DNA from: Coriobacteriia bacterium
Lineage (GTDB): Bacteria > Actinomycetota > Coriobacteriia > Coriobacteriales > UMGS124
Length of the DNA: 64,000 nt
Assembly: GCA_018368455.1 (NCBI GenBank)
Contig: JAGZEG010000004.1
Location: 1 to 64,000 of the forward strand
Reading direction: 5' to 3'
In this document: piece after piece, positions 38,800 to 47,269 of the stretch
Numbering within the stretch: position 1 is the first letter of the stretch
How the letters are laid out: each line of letters starts with the position of its first letter
Program-made: the position numbers and the translations under genes
The notes under the pieces: model-generated
What the model saw: the letters and a program-made list of their open reading frames with translations, nothing else
Told to the model about the DNA's origin: nothing
Databases searched by the model: none

Positions 38800-38843
38800 G
38801 GGACGGCCCCACAGCGCGACAAACGCTGCGGGGCCGTCCCTTT
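38800..38843. terminator. Bidirectional terminator between flavoproteins D and E
   Basis: GGGACGGCCCCACAGCG (38800-38816) pairs with CGCTGCGGGGCCGTCCC (38824-38840), 16 of 17 bp, then TTT; located between convergent genes. Confidence 0.85.
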
Positions 38844-38872
38844 GTGGAGCGATAGGCTATCGGGTGGGCGGC

Positions 38873-40828
38873 TTACGCCTCGGCGAACATCCCCGAGCCG
38901 GCGGCGAAGCCCAGAGCCATCGAGCTCACGCCGGACATGCCTACCGTCAGCTCACCGGCGGCATAGAGGCCCTCGATGCTCGTGCCGTCCTCGCGGACGA
39001 TCTGCGAGAAGTCGTCGGTCACGACGCCACCCTCGGTGATGTGAGCGGCCCACGTGCGCGGGGAGGCGTAGAACGGCGGGTTCTCGATGGGGCTGTCGGC
39101 GGTGAAGATCATGCGGCCGAAGTCGGGATCCTCGCCGTTGCGGGCGATCTCATTGTAGCGCTCGACCGTTGCCGCAAACGTGGCCGGGTCACAGCCGATC
39201 TGCTCGGCGAGCTCCTCGATGGTGTCGGCGCGATAGAGCTGGCCCTGGTCGAGCAGGCGCTGGATGTCGCGGCCGTAGTAGTTCTTGTCACCCTCGACGC
39301 GGCAGGTGTCCTTGTCGCTGATGAGGTAGAGCACCTGGTCCGGCTGCTGCATGAGGGCCTCGGTCATCGTGTAGCGGTCGAGCGTCTCGTCCATGAAGCG
39401 CTCGCCGTTGGCGTTCACGAGCAGGCAGTCGGTGTCGGCGCCCACCGTGGTCTCATCCGTGCCGTTCTTCACGTCAGCGAACGGGAACATCATGAGCGAG
39501 TCCATCATGGCCAGCGCTGCGCCCTCGCCCTGCGCCAGCTTGATGCCGTCGCCCTGGTGGCCGAACACGTTCGTCGTGGGGATGATGGTGTTCTCGTCCC
39601 ACGGCCACATCGTGTTGTACTCAAGCAGCATGTCGGGGTTGCCCGAGAAGCCGCCCGTTGCCAGCAGCGCGCCGTGCGTCGCGCGGATGTTGTACGTCGT
39701 GCCGTCGTCGGCAACGGCCTTCAGGCCCACGACGCGGTCGCCGTCCTTGATGAGCTCGGTCGCGGGCGTGTCGAGCATGATCTCGATCGGGTAGTCGTTC
39801 TGCTCGATCTGGCGCTCGAAGAAGTCGAAGTAGCCCTGGCCGCAGACGCCCTCTGCCGGCGCGGACCAGTGCGGCCACGGATAGCCGACGATGCCGATGC
39901 ACGGCTTCCACTCAAAGTTGTTCTCGTCCAGGAACGCGTCGAAGTCCGAGACGCACTGGGCAAAGCTCAGCGAACCGTAGTAGCCGTCGGCGCCGTAGAG
40001 CAGGCACTCCTGCAGCGCCATGAGCTCCTCGCAGTCGAACAGCGTCGTGTCGCCCGAGGCCAGGTACTCGTCGTATTTCTTCTGGATCTTCCCGAGCTCG
40101 TCGGCGGGGATCTCCTGGGCGATGGGGTTGGCCAGGTCGGACTCGAGCTGGTTGGTGAGCTCGGGCGTCATGGGAACGCGCAGCTCGGTCGGGGCGTTCA
40201 CGTACTCGAGGTAGCCGCCGGACACGAGGGCGTTGCCGCCGACATTGCTGCCCTTCTCCAGGACGATGACCTTGCTCGCGCCGTTCTTGGCCGCGCCAAG
40301 GGCGGCGCCCATGCCTGCCGCGCCGGCGCCGGCAATGACGAGGTCGCACTCGAGGTCAACAACGTCGGTCGACTTCTCGGGGCGCACGTAGTTGGCCTTC
40401 ATGGCCTCGACGTCGCCACCGGCCTGCTCGACGCAGTCGGCCACGGCCGTCATGATGGCGGCACACGTGATCGTGCAGCCCGTGATCGTGTCGATGCCCA
40501 GCGCCTGCTGCTCGATGATCGTGGCGGGGATCTCGGCGAAGGCGCGGTCAGACACGCGCTCCGTCTCGGCGTGGTCCTTGACGACGATGTCGGTCAGCTC
40601 GCTGTCGGTGAACGTCACCTCGAGCGTGAGGGGGCCGAACTTGCCCTGGCCCGTGCCCGTGTACGTTCCAGCGGTGAACGTCAGCGCGTTGGCCGGCGCG
40701 GCGTGGGCCGTGCGAACGGGGGCAATTGTCGGCAGGCCGAGGACGGCCATCCCCACGCCGGCAAGCGTGGCTCCGGCAACGAACGTGCGGCGATTCATGC
40801 CCGTGACCTGCGCGATGGAATCCTTCAT
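38873..40828 (-). CDS. Exported FAD/FMN-dependent reductase (flavoprotein E)
   Basis: 651 aa. TAT signal NRRTFVAGATLAGVG (residues 12-26), AHA cleavage region near 41-43. The FMN_bind domain (about 50-140) has an altered flavinylation motif, DTITGCT, with Cys118 where the family has Ala; the acceptor Thr119 is kept. The FAD_binding_2 domain follows from LVIAGAGAAG. Paralogue of flavoprotein C, with shared blocks such as NVGGNALVSGGYLEYVNAP, GVCGQGYF and QGQLYRADT. The start at 40828 follows AGAGGAGC. Divergent from regulator 4, with GGTTACA sites reading toward this gene about 111 bp upstream. Likely substrate-induced; substrate unknown. Confidence 0.88.
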   Translation of the reverse strand: MKDSIAQVTGMNRRTFVAGATLAGVGMAVLGLPTIAPVRTAHAAPANALTFTAGTYTGTGQGKFGPLTLEVTFTDSELTDIVVKDHAETERVSDRAFAEIPATIIEQQALGIDTITGCTITCAAIMTAVADCVEQAGGDVEAMKANYVRPEKSTDVVDLECDLVIAGAGAAGMGAALGAAKNGASKVIVLEKGSNVGGNALVSGGYLEYVNAPTELRVPMTPELTNQLESDLANPIAQEIPADELGKIQKKYDEYLASGDTTLFDCEELMALQECLLYGADGYYGSLSFAQCVSDFDAFLDENNFEWKPCIGIVGYPWPHWSAPAEGVCGQGYFDFFERQIEQNDYPIEIMLDTPATELIKDGDRVVGLKAVADDGTTYNIRATHGALLATGGFSGNPDMLLEYNTMWPWDENTIIPTTNVFGHQGDGIKLAQGEGAALAMMDSLMMFPFADVKNGTDETTVGADTDCLLVNANGERFMDETLDRYTMTEALMQQPDQVLYLISDKDTCRVEGDKNYYGRDIQRLLDQGQLYRADTIEELAEQIGCDPATFAATVERYNEIARNGEDPDFGRMIFTADSPIENPPFYASPRTWAAHITEGGVVTDDFSQIVREDGTSIEGLYAAGELTVGMSGVSSMALGFAAGSGMFAEA

Positions 40829-40938
40829 GGTGCAAGCTCCTCTCTACAACCTGTTTTCAGGATGTGCTGCGTGCGGTGCACGGTCATTAGATTCGTCACA
40901 ATGGACGTTCGAAGCATCCCACGGGTGGAAAGTCAGGG

Positions 40939-40983
40939 TGTAACCTTGTAACCCGACGGTGTAACCCAATCCTCTGAGCTGGG
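40939..40983 (-). promoter_or_regulatory. Triple GGTTACA operator of the regulator 4 / flavoprotein E cassette
   Basis: On the + strand TGTAACC occurs at 40939-40945, 40947-40953 and 40960-40966 (GGTTACA on the minus strand), followed by CCTCTGAGCTGGG at 40971-40983. Spacings are 8 and 13 bp, against 8 and 12 at the regulator 2 site. It lies in the 262-nt divergent promoter region and reads toward flavoprotein E. Confidence 0.65.
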
Positions 40984-41090
40984 ATAACGATGTTTTGCGG
41001 GGAATGGGGCCACGCGCTGTACACCGGGCTGAGAAGTGGTGTACCCCTAGTACCTTGAAGCGCTGAGGTCGTGATGGTATAACGCCTTAC

Positions 41091-42572
41091 ATGGATATCA
41101 CGGGGAAAGATAGGGGCGAGTCGGCCGCGACGAGCAGCGCGTCGGGGATCCTTGCGACGTGGCGCGCGAGGCTGTCCGCCCCGCACCCGATACGCCCACT
41201 TTTCTTTGGCTTTGCTTTCAGCCGGGCCGCCAACGATCTGCTCGGCCAGGGGTTCCTGACTGCGAGGCCCGCTGATCCCATCTGGGGAGATGACCTCTAC
41301 TCGGGGTTCATGCTCCTCGCGTTTCTGACCTTTGTCGTTCTTGCGCGCAAGATCGCACCGCTGTACAACCGCCGCCCGGCCTTCGTCGCCATGCTCGCCC
41401 TGTCTGTCGCGGCGGCCATCGCGGATTTTCTGGGCGGCATGTTGGGGTACCCGCTGCCGCTCGTTGCCACGGCGGCCCTACTCGCGGGGTTTTCCTCGGC
41501 GCTCTCTATCTTGTTGTGGGCGGAGTTTCACAGCTGCCTCGAGCCGTTCGACATCATCTTCTACGTCTCGGGCGCCTTTCTGCTCGGAGGCCTGGGTTCC
41601 TGGATGCTCGGCGACGCGACTGGCCTGCGCAGGCTCGCGATACTGCTTGTGCTGCCGATGCTGTCGATCATCTGCCTGAGGCACAACTTCGCCCGCATGA
41701 GTCCGCTGGACCTGCCACATCCTGCGTGGGGTCGGATGCGCATCCCTTGGAGCCTGATCGCCGTCCTGGGCATCTACGAGTTCACGTTCGGCATACAGGA
41801 GACGTCCATCGAGTTCTCGAGCGGCGCCTACACGTGCGGGACGCTGCTGGCTCCCGTGATTTCCCTGCTGTTCCTGTGCGTCCTCTCACGCAAGATGAGC
41901 TTCACGGCTATCTATCGAACGCCGTTTGCGCTCATGCTGTGCGGGCTTGCCCTTACGCCGCTGTCGTCCCCGCTTGCGGGGCCGTTCCCTGACCTGCTTG
42001 TCTCGACGGGGTATTCGTTCATCTTCCTGCTGCTGACGTTTCTCATGTGTGATCTCTCACGGCGTTACGGGGTATCGGTTCTTCTGCTGTGCGGCATAGA
42101 GGAGCTGACGGCGGCGTTTCGCTTGCTGGCGCATCGCGTGCCCGGCCTCATGCAGGGGGGCGCGTTGCCGCCATTCGTGGACGAGGGGTTCGTCTCCGCC
42201 GCGCTGACGTTGGGCATCGTCGTGGCGAGCGTCGTTTTGCTAGCGGACCACCGCGCCTCGGACAGCTGGGGCGCCTCGTTCATGGGTGTGCACGTCAAGG
42301 GCCAGGACGGGCGTGACGAGGCGTGGCTCGTGCAGAAGTGCGCCGAGCTCGCCAGGGCATACGGCCTGAGCCCCCGCGAGCTCGAGGTGCTCGAGTACAT
42401 CGCGCGTGGCAAGACGTCGGCGTACATCGAGGACAAGCTCGTCATCGCGAACGGCACGCTCAAGTCGCACACGCGCCGCATCTACGCCAAGCTGGGCGTC
42501 CACAGCCGAAAGGAGCTACTCGGCATGATCGAGGCACACGAAGAGGATGCGGCTGCCCCTAGCGTGTCGTAA
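41091..42572 (+). CDS. Membrane LuxR-family regulator 4
   Basis: 493 aa. A short polar N-terminus is followed by about twelve membrane helices and a C-terminal LuxR HTH (LSPRELEVLEYIARGKTSAY, recognition helix GTLKSHTRRIYAK, VHSRKELLGMI). It is homologous to regulator 2 in both the membrane part and the HTH. The recognition stretch GTLKSHTRRIY is identical, matching the shared GGTTACA operator. ATG at 41091 has only a weak ribosome site (GAGG about 20 nt upstream), so the start is less certain. Divergent from flavoprotein E. Its 3' end overlaps the convergent anti-sigma gene by 14 bp. Confidence 0.87.
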   Translation: MDITGKDRGESAATSSASGILATWRARLSAPHPIRPLFFGFAFSRAANDLLGQGFLTARPADPIWGDDLYSGFMLLAFLTFVVLARKIAPLYNRRPAFVAMLALSVAAAIADFLGGMLGYPLPLVATAALLAGFSSALSILLWAEFHSCLEPFDIIFYVSGAFLLGGLGSWMLGDATGLRRLAILLVLPMLSIICLRHNFARMSPLDLPHPAWGRMRIPWSLIAVLGIYEFTFGIQETSIEFSSGAYTCGTLLAPVISLLFLCVLSRKMSFTAIYRTPFALMLCGLALTPLSSPLAGPFPDLLVSTGYSFIFLLLTFLMCDLSRRYGVSVLLLCGIEELTAAFRLLAHRVPGLMQGGALPPFVDEGFVSAALTLGIVVASVVLLADHRASDSWGASFMGVHVKGQDGRDEAWLVQKCAELARAYGLSPRELEVLEYIARGKTSAYIEDKLVIANGTLKSHTRRIYAKLGVHSRKELLGMIEAHEEDAAAPSVS

Positions 42573-43911
42573 CGGGGATCTCGATGCTGCCCAGCCTGAC
42601 GGCGGTTATACGGGTGACGTCGACGATTCTTGGAGTGTAGCGCGCGATCTGCACCTCGCCGACGCCCTCGGTGTCGAGTGAGGCGGTGCCGCTCGAGCTC
42701 AGCGAGGGATAGCGTGCGTTGCCGGGGTAGGATCGCGCGATGTCGATGGCCTCTCCGCTGTCCAGAACGAGCGAGACCGGAAGGTCAAGAATCCTGTGGA
42801 GCTCCTCGAATGCATCGGGGCCTGTCTTGTCTGATTCGGTATACGCGCGCAGCTCAATGCGCACTGAGACGGGAGACACGCTCAGCGAGGCCACGGTTAT
42901 TTTGTAGGGTCCGTTCGAGAACGTCTGGTCTGACGTCTCGACATCAAGCGTGTGATCCTCGTAGTTGAGCGGGAAGGAAAGTTCCCACGTGCCGTGTATG
43001 ACGGTTCGCCTGATGAACCTGTCGCCCGATCCGTCTGTGGAGGGGTCGCGCTCGCCCATGGCGGCGAGGTCGACGAAGCGGGCGTTGACCGTTGCGCCGA
43101 CGAGGGGGCTCTCCGTGTGGATGGCGCAGATGAGCTGGAGCGCGTTGTCGTTCGGGTCGGCGTCGTAGGTTGTCGTCATGTAGCCCCAGTTCTGCATGGC
43201 CGCCTCATCGTCGAACGTGATGTTGCTGCCTTGGAAGAGGAGCTCGGGCGAGCCAGGCATGCTGTCGATGCCCAGCTCGTCGAAGGGCGAGCCGTCGTCC
43301 TTTGCCGCGGTGAACACGATGATGGCGACGTTGCGGTCGCCAATGACGCTGTCTGCCGTGATGGTTACGCCGCCAGAGCTGGCACCGACGCCGATGGGCG
43401 CACCGGGGAGTTCGTCGGAGCTGCCCGCGGTTGCCGCAGCGTCTTGCGCGGGATCGGGGAAGTAGACCGGTGCGCCGTCGGGGCCGACGGGGCCGCCGGG
43501 AATCTGGGAACGCGAGAAAACCCGTGCAATAAGGTCGGGGACGTCGACGCTGGTGAGGCCGGTCGCTGCGGCTATCCCCGCGGCTGCTGCGGTGAGCGTG
43601 GCAGCCGCGGCAAGGCCGACGAACGCGCGTCGGGAGACGGCGGAGTGCGTGCGAGTGCGTGAGGCTCGTGCGGCGGGGGTGGGGGAACTGCTTTTTTCGG
43701 GAGAGGACGGTTGCGCGGAGGAGTGGTTCTGTGGGGAGACGGCTGCCCCGGCGGAGAGATGCTGCGCGACGAGGGTGTTCACGAGGGCCTCCTTCTCGGT
43801 AGGGGAGAGGCGCAGGGCGCTCATGGCGCGGACGTAGGGTGAGGCGGAGCTGGGGGAGTGCGATGCGTCTTGCTGATTCGACTTGGGGTGCGCCTCGGGG
43901 GCTGTGCTCAT
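42559..43911 (-). CDS. Putative anti-sigma factor with exported C-terminal domain (DUF4179-like)
   Basis: 450 aa. A cytoplasmic N-terminal part of about 90 residues (LRLSPTEKEALVNTLVAQHL plus a Ser/Pro/Thr-rich stretch) is followed by one membrane segment, SRRAFVGLAAAATLTAAAAG (about 94-113), then a long extracytoplasmic domain rich in beta-strand patterns (GVTITADSVIGDRNVAIIVFTA; WELSFPLNY; PYKITVASLSVSPVSVRIEL). This matches DUF4179-type anti-sigma proteins, which hold an ECF sigma factor until an envelope signal. Its ATG overlaps the sigma stop (ATGA), so the two are translationally coupled. The Arg pair before the membrane segment could make it TAT-dependent. Family placement is by architecture; the exact signal is unknown. 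Confidence 0.7.
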   Translation of the reverse strand: MSTAPEAHPKSNQQDASHSPSSASPYVRAMSALRLSPTEKEALVNTLVAQHLSAGAAVSPQNHSSAQPSSPEKSSSPTPAARASRTRTHSAVSRRAFVGLAAAATLTAAAAGIAAATGLTSVDVPDLIARVFSRSQIPGGPVGPDGAPVYFPDPAQDAAATAGSSDELPGAPIGVGASSGGVTITADSVIGDRNVAIIVFTAAKDDGSPFDELGIDSMPGSPELLFQGSNITFDDEAAMQNWGYMTTTYDADPNDNALQLICAIHTESPLVGATVNARFVDLAAMGERDPSTDGSGDRFIRRTVIHGTWELSFPLNYEDHTLDVETSDQTFSNGPYKITVASLSVSPVSVRIELRAYTESDKTGPDAFEELHRILDLPVSLVLDSGEAIDIARSYPGNARYPSLSSSGTASLDTEGVGEVQIARYTPRIVDVTRITAVRLGSIEIPVTTR

Positions 43912-44525
43912 CGGGAGCCTCCTTCCAGCAGGGTGCGGAGCTTTGCACGGGCTCGGCTCAGGTGTTTGGCGACGGTGCCTTCTCGCTCGCCGGTGAGGGT
44001 CGCGATATCTCGTGCGGAATACCCCTCGTAGTAGTGCAGGTAGATGGCCTGTCGATAGGCTGGCGAGAGCGCGCTGACTGCAGCGAGTACGGAGGGGTCG
44101 GGCTCACTGGCCGCTACGCTCTCCACGGGCTCAAAGCCGTCGCGCTCGCGCAGCTCATCGAGGGAGTCCACGCGCCCGCACCAGGCGGAGCGACGCAGGT
44201 CGATGCAGGCGTTGATCGTGGCCCGAATGACCCATGCCTTCTCGTGCTCCGCGTTGCGGAATTGCACGGCACCGCCCTTCGAGGCGTCCAGCAGCTTGAG
44301 CAGCACGGTCTGACAGATGTCCTGGGCATCGTCGGATGATCCGAGACGCGCATAGCTCAGCCGAAGGATAAGGTCGGCATAGACGGTGACGACGCGCTCT
44401 ATGTATGCGCGCGCGGTGTCGGCGTCGCACGCCGGGTGCGGCTCGACTGGGTTGGCGCCCGGGATGTCCGGCGCCGCCGGCTGCGGCGACGGCCCTTGCG
44501 ATGCCTCGCGGCTATCGTGTACCAC
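43908..44525 (-). CDS. ECF-type RNA polymerase sigma factor
   Basis: 205 aa. Region 2 (AYIERVVTVYADLILRLSYA, then LGSSDDAQDICQTVLLKLL; the DDAQDI motif binds core polymerase and the -10) and region 4 (ALSPAYRQAIYLHYYEGYSA, HTH to TVAKHLSRARAKLRTLL) are both present, with a short linker. It directs transcription of an envelope-stress or other regulon when released by the downstream anti-sigma factor. I chose the GTG at 44525, 4 nt after GGAAGGGAGG; a GTG at 44546 would add seven residues without a ribosome site. The stop overlaps the anti-sigma start by 4 nt. Confidence 0.88.
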   Translation of the reverse strand: MVHDSREASQGPSPQPAAPDIPGANPVEPHPACDADTARAYIERVVTVYADLILRLSYARLGSSDDAQDICQTVLLKLLDASKGGAVQFRNAEHEKAWVIRATINACIDLRRSAWCGRVDSLDELRERDGFEPVESVAASEPDPSVLAAVSALSPAYRQAIYLHYYEGYSARDIATLTGEREGTVAKHLSRARAKLRTLLEGGSR

Positions 44526-44730
44526 GATGCCTCCCTTCCGCGCCACCGGTCGTGCCTCCTCGCGGAGCCACTATGCCTTGCCCGCGCTGTTGTACGCCTC
44601 GGACTTTCCTTCATTGCTAACACGAATGATGGGGCCCCATTCGGACAGCCCGAGAGAGGTTTTTTGACTTTTTGGGCGAGGGGGAAGTCGCGCGATGTGC
44701 CAGGTGGCTGGCGTGTTCAGAAGCGGCGGG

Positions 44731-44860
44731 TCTGCGAGGATTTGCGAAATGGTGCGCTCGGGATGGACGCGAATTGCGGCTCTGCGAGGATTTGCAGGGA
44801 GGCGTCCTCGGAATGGGCGCGAATTGCGGGCGTGTGAGGTTTGCGGGGGAGTTCGTGTTA
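44731..44860 (+). repeat. 50-bp tandem repeats with TCTGCGAGGATTTGC core
   Basis: Unit 1 is 44731-44780 and unit 2 is 44781-44830. Both start TCTGCGAGGATTTGC and end CGCGAATTGCGG, with 39-41 of 50 identical positions. A third, degenerate unit starts at 44831 (CGTGTGAGGTTTGCGGGGG). Confidence 0.8.
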
Positions 44861-44943
44861 CGAATTTCAGGCATGGCGGGAGGGCTTGCTGGCCAGGGGC
44901 GCGTTGGTAACACCTAGCAAGAATGGATCCTAGCAGTTTGCGC

Positions 44944-45080
44944 GCAAAGCTCGCACAGCCGTGATTCGAGGCCGCGCGGGATCCCTCGTGTTGCAAAACC
45001 TTGCACAAACGTGATTAGGGGCCACCCGGGGCCCGCGCGCAGCAGAATCTCGCGCAGGCGCAGGGGGCCGAGGCGGCGCC
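44944..45080 (-). repeat. 49-bp tandem repeats, inverted relative to the previous array
   Basis: Units begin at 44944 (GCAAAGCTCGCACAGCCGTG), 44993 (GCAAAACCTTGCACAAACGT) and 45042 (GCAGAATCTCGCGCAGGCG), each followed by a GGCC...CGGG stretch. The heads resemble the reverse complement of the other array's core (GCAAATCCTCGCAGA). Confidence 0.7.
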
Positions 45081-45132
45081 CGATCCTCTGCCATCGAACG
45101 CGCGCTTAGAATCCCGCACTCGGCGCTTGGCC

Positions 45133-46140
45133 CTACTCTCCAGCCCGTGCTTCTCGCTCACGCACTGCTTTCTCGATTGCGATGAGCTGCTCGGCCAGTG
45201 CGCCGAAGTTCAGGCCATTTACCCGCTCGATGAGCGCGACATCTTCCGGGTCGAACGCGTCCTCGCCGCGCAGGCCGCCGCAGATCGCGCACGCCATGGA
45301 GGCGACGGTGTCGGTGTCGCTGCCGGCAGCGGTCGCCATACAGGCGCACACGCGTGGATCGCCGCCCGAGAGCTGCACGAACGCCAATGCCGCCGGGACG
45401 CTCTCGCATGCCAGCGGGGAACAGCCGATGAGGTCGCGCACGTCCTCGGGGATGCTCAGGCCGCGGGCCATCTCGATGCGAGCTGCCACGGAGGCCGAGG
45501 CGAAGTCGACGCCGCGTAGCTCGCCGAGGTCGGCCGCGTCGCCGGCGGCGTCGAGCACGCTGTTCAGCTGGGCCCCGCGCACGGCGGCACCCACGGCGGC
45601 TCCGATGGCGCTGGCCGCCGCGATGGCGACGCCGGTGTGGTGTGTCGGCAGGCTGATGGCTTCGGCGGCGTCCACGATGCGCTCAGGGCGGGCCGGGTCG
45701 CCGAACACGATGCCGAGCGGGGCCATCTTCATCGCGCCGCCGTTCGTGTAGCCGCGCGAGCCCGTCTGCTCCATCGGCACGCCTGCGTCGATCTGCTCGA
45801 GGGCGCGCCGTGTGCTCGGCCCGAGCACGGCGGTGGACTTGGGACAGGTTGTGGCCCAGCGGCGCAGCTTCTCGAGGAAGAGCCGCGCGTCGACGCGTCC
45901 GCCCGTCTCGGCGAGCATCTCGATGACAAACAACGTGTGCATCGTGTCGTCGGTGACCTCGCCGGCCGCGAGCCCGCGCGAGATGTCGTTGTCGGGCATA
46001 CCTGGCATGAGATGGTCGACGAGGCCGACTTCGCGCACGATGCGTCGCGCGCTCCATCCCTCGACTGGCATGCCGAACGCGTCGCCGTACGCCGCGCCGA
46101 TGAGCGCCCCGCGCACACGGGTGTAATCCAGCTCTGCCAT
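45133..46140 (-). CDS. ADP-ribosylglycohydrolase family protein
   Basis: 335 aa. Family signature near the N-terminus: GALIGAAYGDAFGMPVEGW, then GEVTDDTMHTLFVIEML, whose TDDT supplies Mg-binding residues; the second metal site is GSDTDTVASMACAICGGL near residue 290. These enzymes remove ADP-ribose from protein side chains or hydrolyse small ADP-ribose or ribosyl compounds. The start at 46140 was chosen at the family N-terminus with GGAGAGGTAGGCGGCGGG upstream; the frame stays open to 46227. It lies after, and on the same strand as, a PfkB kinase gene, so the two may act together on ribosyl or nucleoside compounds. That substrate link is inferred. Confidence 0.85.
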   Translation of the reverse strand: MAELDYTRVRGALIGAAYGDAFGMPVEGWSARRIVREVGLVDHLMPGMPDNDISRGLAAGEVTDDTMHTLFVIEMLAETGGRVDARLFLEKLRRWATTCPKSTAVLGPSTRRALEQIDAGVPMEQTGSRGYTNGGAMKMAPLGIVFGDPARPERIVDAAEAISLPTHHTGVAIAAASAIGAAVGAAVRGAQLNSVLDAAGDAADLGELRGVDFASASVAARIEMARGLSIPEDVRDLIGCSPLACESVPAALAFVQLSGGDPRVCACMATAAGSDTDTVASMACAICGGLRGEDAFDPEDVALIERVNGLNFGALAEQLIAIEKAVREREARAGE

Positions 46141-46306
46141 CCCGCCGCCTACCTCTCCGGCTCGCATGCCTCGCACCCACGCATCGAATGCGGGCTGATG
46201 TGGGCCTTTCAGCAACCTGAACGTCATAACCGCAGGGAGATAATCCCCAAACGAGGTATCATCGCGAAAACACCCGCGAGCCAGCCTTCACTCGATGGAG
46301 CGCGGG

Positions 46307-47269
46307 CTATGCCGGGTCGCCTGCCTGCTCGGCTCGCGCGGCCATTTCGGCTTGCACCTGCGCGAGCGTCGGCGAGAACCGCGCACCCAGCCCGCTCACC
46401 GTGTGGGCTGCGCACGCGGTGGCGAACTCCATGGCGTCGCGTAGGCCACGGCCCTCCAGGCAGTACGCGTGCGTGAACCCACCGAGATACGAGTCGCCGG
46501 CGCCTGTCGTGTCGACGGTCTCCACCGGCAGGGCTGCCACGTCGACGTGTGTTCCGTCCGGCGCGTAGGCTACGGAGCCTGCCGAGCCCAGCGTGAACAG
46601 CAGCGTGCCGGCGGCCCCGTGGCGGCGCAGGTAGGCGGCGCACTCGTCGGGATCCTCGCTGTCGCACAGCGCGAACAGGGCGGCGCGGCACGGAGCAAAC
46701 ACGTCGATGAGTGGCAGCGCGGCGAGGATGTCGGGGGCCTCGAAGCCGAAGCCCTGCATCGTCATGAGGTCGACCTGCACGTTGACGACTGTCGTGACGC
46801 CTGCCTCGCGTGCGGTGGCCAGCGCAGCGAGGGCTGGCTCCTTGGGCAGCAGGTCGGTGTAGAGCACGCGGGCGTGTCGCAGCTGCTCGAGGTCGATGTC
46901 GGCGCTGGTCAGGGCCGCGAAGGCATCGCCCAGGTTCAGCATGATGAACTTCTCGCCGCCGTCAGCGATGACGATGTCGGTGTGCAGCGTCTCTCCGCCG
47001 GGGCGCACGACCATCGGCGTGGTATCGACGTCCTCGCCCGCAAGGCTGTCGAGCACGGCGTGCCCCAGTGCGTCGTCGCCGACCTCTCCAGCGTAGGAGC
47101 AGGCGTCGCCGAGGCGCGCGAGCTGCACGATGACGTTCGTCCCGCTGCCACCGGGCTGCTTCGTCGAGCTCTTGACGACGCAGAAGCCGTCGGCCGCGGG
47201 CAGGTGGTCCACGCGGATGAGAACGTCGGTCGCAAGCGTGCCCAGGCCAAACACGTCGATGCCGCTCAT
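46307..47269 (-). CDS. PfkB-family carbohydrate/nucleoside kinase
   Basis: 320 aa, the usual ribokinase length. N-terminal FGLGTLATDVLIRVDHLP, the GG motif KQPGGSGTNVIVQLARLG (PfkB signature 1), and the C-terminal signature DTTGAGDSYLGGF with the catalytic Asp in GAGD. It phosphorylates a sugar or nucleoside with ATP; the exact substrate (ribose, adenosine, pseudouridine or another) cannot be read from sequence. The start at 47269 follows GAGAAGGGAG. Probably co-transcribed with the ADP-ribosylglycohydrolase gene downstream. Confidence 0.87.
   Translation of the reverse strand: MSGIDVFGLGTLATDVLIRVDHLPAADGFCVVKSSTKQPGGSGTNVIVQLARLGDACSYAGEVGDDALGHAVLDSLAGEDVDTTPMVVRPGGETLHTDIVIADGGEKFIMLNLGDAFAALTSADIDLEQLRHARVLYTDLLPKEPALAALATAREAGVTTVVNVQVDLMTMQGFGFEAPDILAALPLIDVFAPCRAALFALCDSEDPDECAAYLRRHGAAGTLLFTLGSAGSVAYAPDGTHVDVAALPVETVDTTGAGDSYLGGFTHAYCLEGRGLRDAMEFATACAAHTVSGLGARFSPTLAQVQAEMAARAEQAGDPA

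Larger units (their letters stand above)
44526..45132. other. 607-nt repeat-rich non-coding gap
   Basis: Between the sigma-factor start and the ADP-ribosylglycohydrolase stop. It holds two short tandem arrays (44731-44860 and 44944-45080) in inverted relation, and no credible gene. Confidence 0.65.

Noticed and set aside
38792..40951. 719-codon open frame on the plus strand
   Set aside because: Antisense to flavoprotein E, whose motifs, TAT signal and ribosome site are unmistakable.
44731..45080. Possible CRISPR array
   Set aside because: Whole 49-50 bp units are repeated imperfectly, with no constant repeat and unique spacer pattern, and no cas genes are nearby.
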